From: Thermoplasmata archaeon
GTDB lineage: Archaea > Thermoplasmatota > Thermoplasmata > Lutacidiplasmatales > UBA184
Length of the DNA: 64,000 nucleotides
Assembly: GCA_030037875.1 (NCBI GenBank)
Contig: JASHPV010000007.1
Span: forward strand, 1-64,000
Direction: 5' to 3'
Shown: piece by piece, positions 58,367 to 64,000 of the stretch
How positions within the stretch are numbered: the stretch's first letter is position 1
Layout of the letters: every line of letters starts with the position of its first letter
Notes under the pieces: generated by a model
Seen by the model: only the letters and a program-made list of their open reading frames with translations
Database searches by the model: none
What the model was told of the DNA's origin: nothing
Translations under genes and position numbers: made by a program

Positions 58367-59191
58367 CTGTCCACGTGGTCTGACCGGCGCGCCCTCCGTC
58401 TCCTGGCCTGTGTAGGGCTCCTGGCAATCCTGGCCTTCACCCTCCTGGGTTTGCCGGCCCCGGCTCACGCCTCGACAACCTATCCGAAGATCATGGAGAC
58501 GACGACCGGTCCCTCGGTGGTGGGCCGGACGCTCCAGGTGCAGTACGTGGTCACCGGCTCCGGCGGACCGGCGGAGGCGCCGAACGGGACCACCGTCGGC
58601 AACATCACGTACAACGCAACGCTCAGCGGGAACAACGTCACCTCCGCGCTGATCGCGCCGCCCACGGGCGTCCTCGTGAACGGGAGCGTGATCCTCCGAT
58701 TCACCGCCCCCAACGTGACGGAGCTCGTCAAGCTCCGCATCGAGCTGACCTCGAGCTACGACAACCACAACGAATCGATGAACTTCACCAATTCGATCCA
58801 GGTCGTGCCGCCGTACGTCCTCGCCGGACTCCTGGTCGCCGGCCCGACCACGGTCACCGGGTTTAACATGACCGTCACGCTCGACGGCGTACCGGTCGGC
58901 CAGGTGGTCGTGCCCACGATCTCGGCGAACGGGTCGTACCGGTTCACCTACGACTACGTACCGGTGAGCCTGAGCCCCGGTTGGCATACGATCGCCGTCT
59001 CGCTCACGCCCGAGCACGGCCTGGTGACGTTCCAAGGCGGCGTGGAGCAGCTGAGCGCGCAATTTTTCATCACCAGTGCGCCGCCCGACTACGCGCTCGA
59101 TGTGGGGATCGGCGTCGCCGCCTTCGCCGTGGCCGTCTTTATATGGGGCTCGGTGGTGGGCGCGCGCCGCCGGGGCCGGCGGCCTCGCTAG
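58367..59191 (+). CDS. surface protein with signal peptide and C-terminal anchor, probable CTG start
   Basis: Predicted exported protein, 274 aa. Read from CTG at 58367 it has a complete signal peptide (basic SDRRALR, hydrophobic LLAILAFTLLGL, then APAHA). The frame is closed by a stop at 58358 and has no ATG, GTG or TTG before the TTG at 58451, which would destroy the signal peptide. The exterior is beta-rich with many sequons (NGT, NIT, NAT, NVT, NGS, NES, NFT). A membrane helix (about 245-263) and basic tail end it. Coupled to aglB by the Shine-Dalgarno overlapping its stop. Confidence 0.75.
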   Translation: MSTWSDRRALRLLACVGLLAILAFTLLGLPAPAHASTTYPKIMETTTGPSVVGRTLQVQYVVTGSGGPAEAPNGTTVGNITYNATLSGNNVTSALIAPPTGVLVNGSVILRFTAPNVTELVKLRIELTSSYDNHNESMNFTNSIQVVPPYVLAGLLVAGPTTVTGFNMTVTLDGVPVGQVVVPTISANGSYRFTYDYVPVSLSPGWHTIAVSLTPEHGLVTFQGGVEQLSAQFFITSAPPDYALDVGIGVAAFAVAVFIWGSVVGARRRGRRPR

Positions 59192-59207
59192 GCCCCGGCA
59201 TGAACCG

Positions 59208-59381
59208 ATGATCGCGCGCGCGGACCTCCGGTGCACCTCGTGTGGCCGGGGCTTGACCGCTCCCGGAGCGACGGCGTTTCTCTGTCCGTCCTGCGGCATC
59301 GAGACCATCGGACGCGATGCCCGGTGCCGGGACCAGAGCGTGCCGTACAAGTGCACGAACTGCGGCTTCGTGGGTCCCTGA
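59208..59381 (+). CDS. small zinc-ribbon RNA-binding protein (COG2888 type)
   Basis: 57-aa protein with two zinc ribbons: LRCTSCGRGL...FLCPSCG and ARC...YKCTNCGFVG. Archaeal COG2888 proteins of this size regularly sit directly upstream of EF-1beta and are thought to act in translation. ATG at 59208. The aEF-1beta gene starts 14 nt after its stop. Confidence 0.85.
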   Translation: MIARADLRCTSCGRGLTAPGATAFLCPSCGIETIGRDARCRDQSVPYKCTNCGFVGP

Positions 59382-59395
59382 CCGGTGAGGCGCAC

Positions 59396-59662
59396 GTGGG
59401 CGAAGTCGTGGTACTGTTCCGCCTGATGCCTCACGGCGTCGAGACGGACATGAACGCCCTGGCCGCCGGGGTCCAGCGCGCCGTGCCGGAGGGCGTCAAG
59501 ATTCGAGGGATGCAGATCAAGGACGTGGCGTACGGGCTCAAGTCGTTGCTCGTCGCGGCGGCGATGCCCGACGCGGGCGGGGTCCTCGACCGGTTCGAGG
59601 AGGCTCTCGCCAAGGTATCCGGGGTCGAGTCCGTCGAGGTCATGGAAGAAAGCCTGGTGTAG
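59396..59662 (+). CDS. ef1b: translation elongation factor aEF-1 beta
   Basis: Nucleotide-exchange factor for EF-1alpha, 88 aa, the usual archaeal length. GTG at 59396 preceded by GGTGAGG at 5-nt spacing. VVLFRLMPHGVETDMNALAA and IKDVAYGLKSLLVAAAMPDA are conserved, ending VSGVESVEVMEESLV. Partnered upstream with the COG2888 protein. Confidence 0.92.
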   Translation: MGEVVVLFRLMPHGVETDMNALAAGVQRAVPEGVKIRGMQIKDVAYGLKSLLVAAAMPDAGGVLDRFEEALAKVSGVESVEVMEESLV

Positions 59663-59932
59663 TCGCCCTCGGGGACGCGTGCTCGCGGTCCCGTACGGGC
59701 AGTTTCTCGAGGCGTATCTCCTCGCTTACGGGACCGTGGGGTACGGGCCTTGACACCTGGCCGCCGGAATCCGGGTCTCCCTCGCTCCCAACGGAACGGC
59801 GTGCACGAAGTCGTCGTAGCTCAATCCCAGCACCTGGACAGAGGGGTTCGCGGAGAGGCTCGTGCCGGCCTCGGCGCGGCGCTCGGAACACCTCGCAAAC
59901 CCTTTTCTCCCGAGTTACTCTGGTTCGCGCGC
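59663..59932. other. structured intergenic region between EF-1beta and tRNA-His
   Basis: 270 bases without a convincing gene. They contain a long nested hairpin (59686-59736). On the minus strand a frame of about 45 codons around 59750-59890 reads LGLSYDDFVHAVPLGARETR, which looks protein-like but has no proper start; it could be a gene remnant. No clear tRNA promoter is visible, though CTTTTCTCC near 59902 might serve. Confidence 0.4.
59686..59736 (+). ncRNA. nested hairpin after EF-1beta, possible small RNA or 3' element
   Basis: Outer 10-bp stem CGGTCCCGTA/TACGGGACCG enclosing an inner CGAGG/CCTCG stem with a 7-nt loop. It begins 23 nt after the EF-1beta stop. It could be a transcript-end structure or a small RNA. 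There is no similarity to RNase P RNA or SRP RNA that I can see. Confidence 0.35.
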
Positions 59933-60040
59933 GGCCGGGATGGGGTAGTCTGGCCTATCCTGGGGGACTGTGGATCCCTCGACCCGGGTTCAAATGGGGA
60001 CGGGGACACCCCCCGTCCCCGGAGAGTCTCGGTCCCGGCC
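59933..60040 (+). tRNA. trnH: tRNA-His (GUG) interrupted by a T-loop intron
   Basis: G-1 at 59933, acceptor GCCGGGA (59934-59940), anticodon arm with loop CTGTGGA (anticodon GTG), 5' T-stem CCGGG and TTCAAA. The 3' T-stem CTCGG (one G-U pair) and acceptor TCCCGGC appear after a 32-nt insert, then discriminator C at 60040. Encoded G-1 opposite C73 is the hallmark of tRNA-His. Its last base abuts the stop codon of the convergent HAD gene. Confidence 0.87.
59995..60026 (+). other. tRNA-His intron at position 59/60
   Basis: 32-nt insert dominated by a perfect 10-bp hairpin (GGGGACGGGG/CCCCGTCCCC). Exon TTCA faces intron GGAG (T-G, T-A, C-G, then an A-G apposition), flanked by three-base bulges AAT and AGT. 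Removing it gives the loop TTCAAAT. Confidence 0.8.
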
Positions 60041-60916
60041 CTACTTCTTTCCTCGGCCCGGCCGCGGGGTCCGGCGAGTGGATTTCCGTTCGATCTTTTC
60101 GAGAGCCTCGGGGAGGTGGGACAGCGATGGGTCGGCCCAGGCAGCGCCCCATTGCTCGAGGTCCTTGGGCGTGAGCGCCCAACCCGGTAGGCTCGAGGCC
60201 CGACCGAGGGCCGTTACGCCCGGAACGGAGGAGGCGGCCTCCATATCGAATCGCGAATCCCCGACCAGGAAAATCGGAACGCCCGGGAACCGGCGCCGAT
60301 ATTCGGCGAGATGCTCCCGCTTCGTCCCTTGGCCCGCGCCGAGAACCGCCTCGAACCAGTATCGGATGCCTTCCCGCTCGAGGAGCAGGTCCGCGATCTC
60401 TTTCTCGGCCCCGGTGGACACGACGAGCGTCCACTTGTCCTGGGACAGCCGCTTCAGCACCCGAGGAATCTCGGGGAATGGATGTGCTGTGCCGTACGCC
60501 TCCTTCGCCTTCCGCTGGTGGAATATTCGGGCGACCTTGTGCCGCTCGACGGCGGGCACATCCGGGTAGAGCTGGGCGAGTTGCGCTTCGAAGGGCAGTC
60601 CCGTGGTCGCCAGGTAATGGATCCGTGCCTCGTCGGCCGGCGTCCCGAACGCCTTCGTCATCACATCCGCGGCCACTTCGCTGATGTGGTTCAGGTCGTC
60701 CAGGATGGTGCCGTCCAGGTCGAACACGACCACGCCCCGGGCGACCTTTCGCGGCTCCGGCAAAGGTTCCTCCGGGAGGGGAGAGGGTTCCGGCGTGTCG
60801 AGGGATTTGTTCGCTAGAACCGGCAACGGGATGACCGGTTCGTTCTCCATCGGAGAAGGCTCCGGGGCCATCTCACCCACATGCGGAGGGGTCTCCTCTC
60901 GCCGGGAGGGGGTCAC
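60041..60916 (-). CDS. HAD-superfamily phosphatase
   Basis: HAD hydrolase of 291 aa, phosphoglycolate-phosphatase-like. Motif I VVVFDLDGTILDDLNHI, motif II in TLVVSTGAEKEIADLLLE, a Lys in GQGTKREHLAEYRRRFPG, and motif IV IFLVGDSRFDMEAASSV. A helical cap lies between motifs I and II. The N-terminal 58 residues are a Pro/Glu-rich tail. GTG at 60916 is 27 nt downstream of a TATA box, so I prefer this leaderless start; ATGs at 60871 and 60850 are alternatives. Substrate unknown. Confidence 0.85.
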   Translation of the reverse strand: MTPSRREETPPHVGEMAPEPSPMENEPVIPLPVLANKSLDTPEPSPLPEEPLPEPRKVARGVVVFDLDGTILDDLNHISEVAADVMTKAFGTPADEARIHYLATTGLPFEAQLAQLYPDVPAVERHKVARIFHQRKAKEAYGTAHPFPEIPRVLKRLSQDKWTLVVSTGAEKEIADLLLEREGIRYWFEAVLGAGQGTKREHLAEYRRRFPGVPIFLVGDSRFDMEAASSVPGVTALGRASSLPGWALTPKDLEQWGAAWADPSLSHLPEALEKIERKSTRRTPRPGRGKK

Positions 60917-60938
60917 AGCGCCTTCGAACCGACAGGGC

Positions 60939-60947
60939 AGATAAAGC
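60939..60947 (-). promoter_or_regulatory. TATA box of the HAD gene
   Basis: GCTTTATCT on the minus strand, centred 27 nt upstream of the GTG at 60916. Confidence 0.6.
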
Positions 60948-60974
60948 ACGCCGCGTCCGTCCGGCTGGCGCCGC

Positions 60975-60982
60975 GATATAAG
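60975..60982 (+). promoter_or_regulatory. TATA box of coaBC
   Basis: GATATAAG on the plus strand; predicted start near 61005 and a leader of about 45 nt. Confidence 0.6.
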
Positions 60983-61051
60983 TCCCCCCTCGTTGCCCCC
61001 GGAACGCGGGCCGTCGGTCCCAGGCCGGGACATCCCAGCCCACGGCAATCC

Positions 61052-62338
61052 ATGCATCCGAGCGACGCCATCCGCGGACGGCGTTCCCAATTGCTATCCG
61101 GTCGTCGGATCGTCCTGGGAGTATCCGGCTCGATCGCCGCCGTCGAGGTCCCCCGAATCATTCGGGAGCTGATCCGACACGGCGCGGATGTCCAGGTCGT
61201 CATGTCCGCCGAAGCGGCGCGACTCGTCACACCGGAAAGTCTCCGCTTCGCGAGCGGACACCCCCCGATCCTGGAGCTCACCGGAGACGTAGAGCACGTG
61301 ACCTGGCTCGGTCCTGGTGAGAAGCGGGCCGACCTCCTCCTTATCGCTCCCGCGACGGCCAACACCATTTCGAAGATCGCGCAGGGGATCGACGACACCC
61401 CCGTCACGACGTTTGCCTCCGTGGCCCTGGGAGGCCACGTACCGATCCTCCTCGCCCCCGCGATGCATGCATCGATGGGAGAGAATCCGGCGGTGAGGAC
61501 CAATCTCGACCGGCTCCGGACCTGGGGTGTCGAGGTCATCCAGCCCCGAGTGGAAGAGAGCGAGGAGAAGGTCGCATCCCCCGAGGAGATCGCCGCGGCG
61601 GTGCTCCATCGCTTGGCGCGCGGTCCGTGGGCCGGACGCCAGGTGATCGTGATCGGAGGCGCTTCCCACGAACCGATCGACGACGTCCGATCGATTACGA
61701 ACGAGAGCAGCGGCGAGACGGCCGTGGCACTTGCCGTCCAGGCGCACTACCGCGGGGCTCGGGTCTCGCTCTGGATGGGAGCGGCGAGCGTCCCGGTGCC
61801 TTCTTTCGTCACCGAGATCCGGTGGTCGTCGGTGGAGAACCTTCGGCGGTTGGTGATTCGAGAAACGAAGGCGCTCGCCACCGCGGACGCCGTCTGGATT
61901 CCAGCCGCCCTGGCCGACTACACCGTGAAGGCGCGGCCGGAGAAGATCGACTCTCGCAGGACGCCCCGCCTGACGCTCTCGCTCGGTCCCACCCCGAAGA
62001 TCCTCCCCGAGATTCGGCGCCATGTGACGGCGCCGGGCATTGTCGTGGGATTCAAACTAGTGAGCCGGCAGACGCCCGAGGCGCTCCGCGAACAAGCACA
62101 GAAGCTCCTCGAGGAGGTCGGTCTCGATGCGGTGGTCGGCAACGACCGCTCCGTCATGGGAGCCGCTCAGGCGGAGGTGCTGCTGTTGCGGAAGGACGGC
62201 CGGAGCCATTGGATCCGAGGGCCGAAGGCTGAGGTGGCGGGTCGACTGCTCGACGAGCTGGGACGGGACTTAGTGTATCGGACGGAGACGCGAACCGCTA
62301 CGGGATCGAGAGCCCGAACGCGCCGACCACGCCGTTGA
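61052..62338 (+). CDS. coaBC: bifunctional phosphopantothenoylcysteine synthetase/decarboxylase
   Basis: CoaBC (Dfp), 428 aa, makes 4'-phosphopantetheine from 4'-phosphopantothenate and cysteine for coenzyme A. The flavin-binding CoaC domain comes first: VLGVSGSIAAVEVPRIIREL, the His in GDVEHVTWLG, LLIAPATANTISKIAQGIDD and APAMHASMGENPAVRTNL. The CoaB domain starts near GRQVIVIGGASHEPIDDVRS, with NESSGETAVALAVQAHYRGA and VVGNDRSVMGAAQAEVLLL. The 3' end overlaps marC by 41 nt on the opposite strand. Confidence 0.93.
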   Translation: MHPSDAIRGRRSQLLSGRRIVLGVSGSIAAVEVPRIIRELIRHGADVQVVMSAEAARLVTPESLRFASGHPPILELTGDVEHVTWLGPGEKRADLLLIAPATANTISKIAQGIDDTPVTTFASVALGGHVPILLAPAMHASMGENPAVRTNLDRLRTWGVEVIQPRVEESEEKVASPEEIAAAVLHRLARGPWAGRQVIVIGGASHEPIDDVRSITNESSGETAVALAVQAHYRGARVSLWMGAASVPVPSFVTEIRWSSVENLRRLVIRETKALATADAVWIPAALADYTVKARPEKIDSRRTPRLTLSLGPTPKILPEIRRHVTAPGIVVGFKLVSRQTPEALREQAQKLLEEVGLDAVVGNDRSVMGAAQAEVLLLRKDGRSHWIRGPKAEVAGRLLDELGRDLVYRTETRTATGSRARTRRPRR

Positions 62339-62942
62339 TCACGAACTGTACGGCGATCGCCGCCAAGAGTAAGCCCATGACCCGACTGATCGCGATCACC
62401 CCTACGCGGCCCACCCGTTCGAGGATCTGGACCCCAAGGCGCAGCACGACGTAGCTCAGGATCATCACCAGTACGACCGCCGCGTAGAGGGTCACGCTCG
62501 CCTCAATACTTCCCGACGCGCTTTGCGCGAAGATGACCACTGAGGAGATGGCCCCCGGGCCCGCGAGGAGCGGCATCCCCAAGGGAACAATCCCCACCTC
62601 CTCGCGCCGCGAGAGAAGCTCCGTTTGGTCCATGGGGGTGAGCTTTCCCCCCGGTACCTCCCCGAAGAGCATGTTGAAGGCGATCGCGAACAGAAGGATC
62701 CCGCCGGCGATCTCGAAGGAGTAGATCGTGAAGTGCAGCAGGAAGAAGATGTATCGTCCCAGGATCGCGAACGCGAGCAGGAGCGCGGTAGCGAAGAGGG
62801 TGGATCGCCCGATGACGTACTCCCGGTCGGCCGCGCTGAACCCTTGGGTGAGCGAGATGAAAAACGGAAGCATCCCCACCGGGTCTACGATGACAAACAG
62901 GGTGACAAAGGCCAGTAACCCGATAGTCAGACCCGACTCCAA
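62298..62942 (-). CDS. MarC family integral membrane protein
   Basis: UPF0056/MarC protein, 214 aa, with about six membrane segments. FVTLFVIVDPVGMLPFFISL, AGGILLFAIAFNMLFGEVPG and GIVPLGMPLLAGPGAISSVV are family signatures. The family's physiological role is not settled. TTG start at 62942, about 10 nt after the predicted transcription start. It shares a small divergent promoter with sucC. Confidence 0.88.
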   Translation of the reverse strand: MESGLTIGLLAFVTLFVIVDPVGMLPFFISLTQGFSAADREYVIGRSTLFATALLLAFAILGRYIFFLLHFTIYSFEIAGGILLFAIAFNMLFGEVPGGKLTPMDQTELLSRREEVGIVPLGMPLLAGPGAISSVVIFAQSASGSIEASVTLYAAVVLVMILSYVVLRLGVQILERVGRVGVIAISRVMGLLLAAIAVQFVINGVVGAFGLSIP

Positions 62943-62975
62943 AGTGGCCGCCGGAGTCGGGGACCCCCGGTGGGA

Positions 62976-62984
62976 TTAATAAGG
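62976..62984. promoter_or_regulatory. shared divergent TATA element of marC and sucC
   Basis: TTAATAAGG. Read on either strand it makes a plausible TATA box (minus CCTTATTAA for marC, plus for sucC). Only 73 nt separate the two start codons. Confidence 0.5.
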
Positions 62985-63015
62985 CGCCCGGCTCGGGCGC
63001 GCCCGAGGGGACCTC

Positions 63016-64000
63016 GTGGTCAAACTCGCCGAGTGGCGCGGCAAGGAAATCTTCCGCCGCTACGGCATCCCGGTCCCCAAGGGTCGCGTGGTCCGGAGCG
63101 CGGCCGAGGCCGACGAGCTGCTCCGGTCCGGCGCACTCTCCCTTCCGTTAGTGGTCAAGGCTCAGGTCCTGGCCGGAGGTCGTGGCAAAGGCGGTGCGGT
63201 GAAGTTCGCCTCCACGCCCGAAGAGCTCCGGGCCGTAGTCTCCGGGATGCTTGGCATGCGATTCAAGGACGAGACCGTGAAGGAGCTCCTGCTCGAGCCG
63301 AAGGTCGCGGTCGGCCGGGAATTGTACCTCTCGATCGCGCTCGACCGGAGCGCTCGAGAACCGCTGCTCATCGCGAGCGCGCAGGGGGGAGTCGACATCG
63401 AGTCGATGGCCGATGACCAGCTCCTCCGGATCGAAGTGCATCCCTTTGCGGGGCTGGCCTCCTACGAGAAGCGCCAGGTGGCCACGTCATTCGGACTCGA
63501 GCCCCCCGCGTCCAAAGAGCTCGGGAACGTGCTGGAAGCCGTCTGGAAAGCGTTCCAGCTGGAGGACGCGGAGCTCGTGGAAATCAACCCGTTGGCGGTC
63601 GTGGACGGGCATCTCCTCGCACTGGACGCGAAGGTTGTCATCGAGGACGACGCGGGGTTCCGGCACCCGGAGTACGCGGAGATCCTGGACGACCGGACCC
63701 CCCTGGAGGAGATCGCCCGTGAGAAGGAGATCGCCTTCGTGCAGCTCGACGGCGACATCGGAGTCATCGCGAATGGGGCAGGGCTGACCATGGCGACCCT
63801 GGACGTGTTGGCCCAGTTCGGCGGACGGCCCGGCGTTTTCCTCGACCTGGGCGGCACCGACGACCCGAACAAGGTGACCGAAGCGTTCCTGCTGATGGCC
63901 AAGGCCCACCCCTCGGTGGTCTTTCTGAACATTTTCGGCGGAGTGACTCGCTGCGACACCGTGGCCAAGGGGCTGGTTGCCGCGATGAAACTGGTGCCGG
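63016..64000 (+). CDS. sucC: succinate-CoA ligase (ADP/GDP-forming), beta subunit, partial
   Basis: ATP-grasp subunit of succinyl-CoA synthetase (TCA cycle), 328 residues visible; the frame runs off the right edge. GTG at 63016 (VVKLAEWRGKEIFRRYGIPV) follows a GAGGGG. KAQVLAGGRGKGGAVKFA is the nucleotide-binding loop, ELVEINPLAVVDGHLLALDA binds metal, and IGVIANGAGLTMATLDVLAQ with FLDLGGTDDPNKVTEAFLLM are in the CoA-ligase domain. The alpha subunit is expected to follow. Confidence 0.94.
   Translation, partial: MVKLAEWRGKEIFRRYGIPVPKGRVVRSAAEADELLRSGALSLPLVVKAQVLAGGRGKGGAVKFASTPEELRAVVSGMLGMRFKDETVKELLLEPKVAVGRELYLSIALDRSAREPLLIASAQGGVDIESMADDQLLRIEVHPFAGLASYEKRQVATSFGLEPPASKELGNVLEAVWKAFQLEDAELVEINPLAVVDGHLLALDAKVVIEDDAGFRHPEYAEILDDRTPLEEIAREKEIAFVQLDGDIGVIANGAGLTMATLDVLAQFGGRPGVFLDLGGTDDPNKVTEAFLLMAKAHPSVVFLNIFGGVTRCDTVAKGLVAAMKLVP

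Noticed and set aside
59810..59880. Possible extra tRNA-like fold around GTAGCTCAATCC
   Set aside because: A 6-bp closing stem can be drawn, but no anticodon arm or T-arm fits, even when allowing an intron.
60001..60026. Hairpin GGGGACGGGG/CCCCGTCCCC as a transcription terminator
   Set aside because: It lies exactly between tRNA-His exons, and removal restores the T-loop, so it is better explained as an intron.
1..64000. CRISPR arrays, insertion sequences, integrases or rRNA genes
   Set aside because: No regularly spaced repeats, transposase motifs, attachment-site duplications or rRNA signature sequences were seen in the window.

Overview
The window is a high-GC archaeal chromosome segment, most likely from an uncultivated, GC-rich Thermoplasmatota (Thermoplasmata-like) lineage. 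The archaeal assignment is secure: it carries the S10/spc/alpha-type ribosomal block in archaeal order with eukaryote-type proteins (L32e, L19e, S4e), RNase P Rpp29, EF-1beta, PAC2, LSm, CTP-type riboflavin kinase, TiaS, an archaeosine radical SAM subunit, archaeal HMG-CoA synthase/thiolase/DUF35, and AglB. The class is an inference from overall gene content. Many genes have a TATA box 25-30 nt upstream of the start codon, so leaderless mRNAs look common.

Layout. 1-15100 (minus): a near-unbroken ribosomal operon, L3-L4-L23-L2-S19-L22-S3-L29-Rpp29-S17-L14-L24-S4e-L5-S14-S8-L6-L32e-L19e-L18-S5-L30-L15-SecY-EMC3/YidC-like-Cmk, driven from a strong TATA box at 15091. 15270-19070: threonine dehydratase, DUF2203, a membrane protein, DUF99, a small membrane protein and tRNA-Arg. 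19077-25571 (minus): a mevalonate-entry operon (HTH regulator, HMG-CoA synthase, thiolase, DUF35) with DUF835, a glycosyltransferase and an unknown protein downstream. 25647-31090: tRNA-Ala, PAC2, a SufS-type desulfurase, an M20 hydrolase and two membrane proteins, one in an AT-rich patch. 31275-39460: DnaK, citrate synthase, an LSm-RibK-RaSEA-NadE operon, a CDIN1-like nuclease and HisRS. 39463-45640 (minus): an unknown zinc-ribbon protein, TiaS, a surface protein and a two-subunit 2-oxoacid:ferredoxin oxidoreductase. 45709-51696: a 2-oxoacid chain-elongation operon (LeuA/LeuC/LeuD/LeuB type) followed by a second thiolase/DUF35 pair. 51747-59191: a 2186-residue AglB/STT3 and a companion surface protein. 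59208-64000: Zn-ribbon/EF-1beta, tRNA-His, a HAD phosphatase, CoaBC, MarC and partial SucC.

The most unusual signal is in the tRNAs. All three tRNA genes (Arg-UCU, Ala-GGC, His-GUG) look truncated in the TPsiC arm, but each is completed by a perfectly matching 3' T-stem plus acceptor strand 32-35 nt further on. In each case removing a GC-rich hairpin restores a seven-base T-loop, and the flanks form the same bulge-helix-bulge arrangement with cuts after base 59. I read these as non-canonical archaeal tRNA introns at position 59/60, present in every tRNA gene of the window.

Other points: two genes (58367 and 18062) appear to start with CTG, one of them behind a near-perfect Shine-Dalgarno; TiaS has no usable start codon in its frame; the mevalonate-operon thiolase has Gly at the usual nucleophilic Cys position; and a perfect 16-bp palindrome lies just upstream of the TATA box of the leu-like operon.
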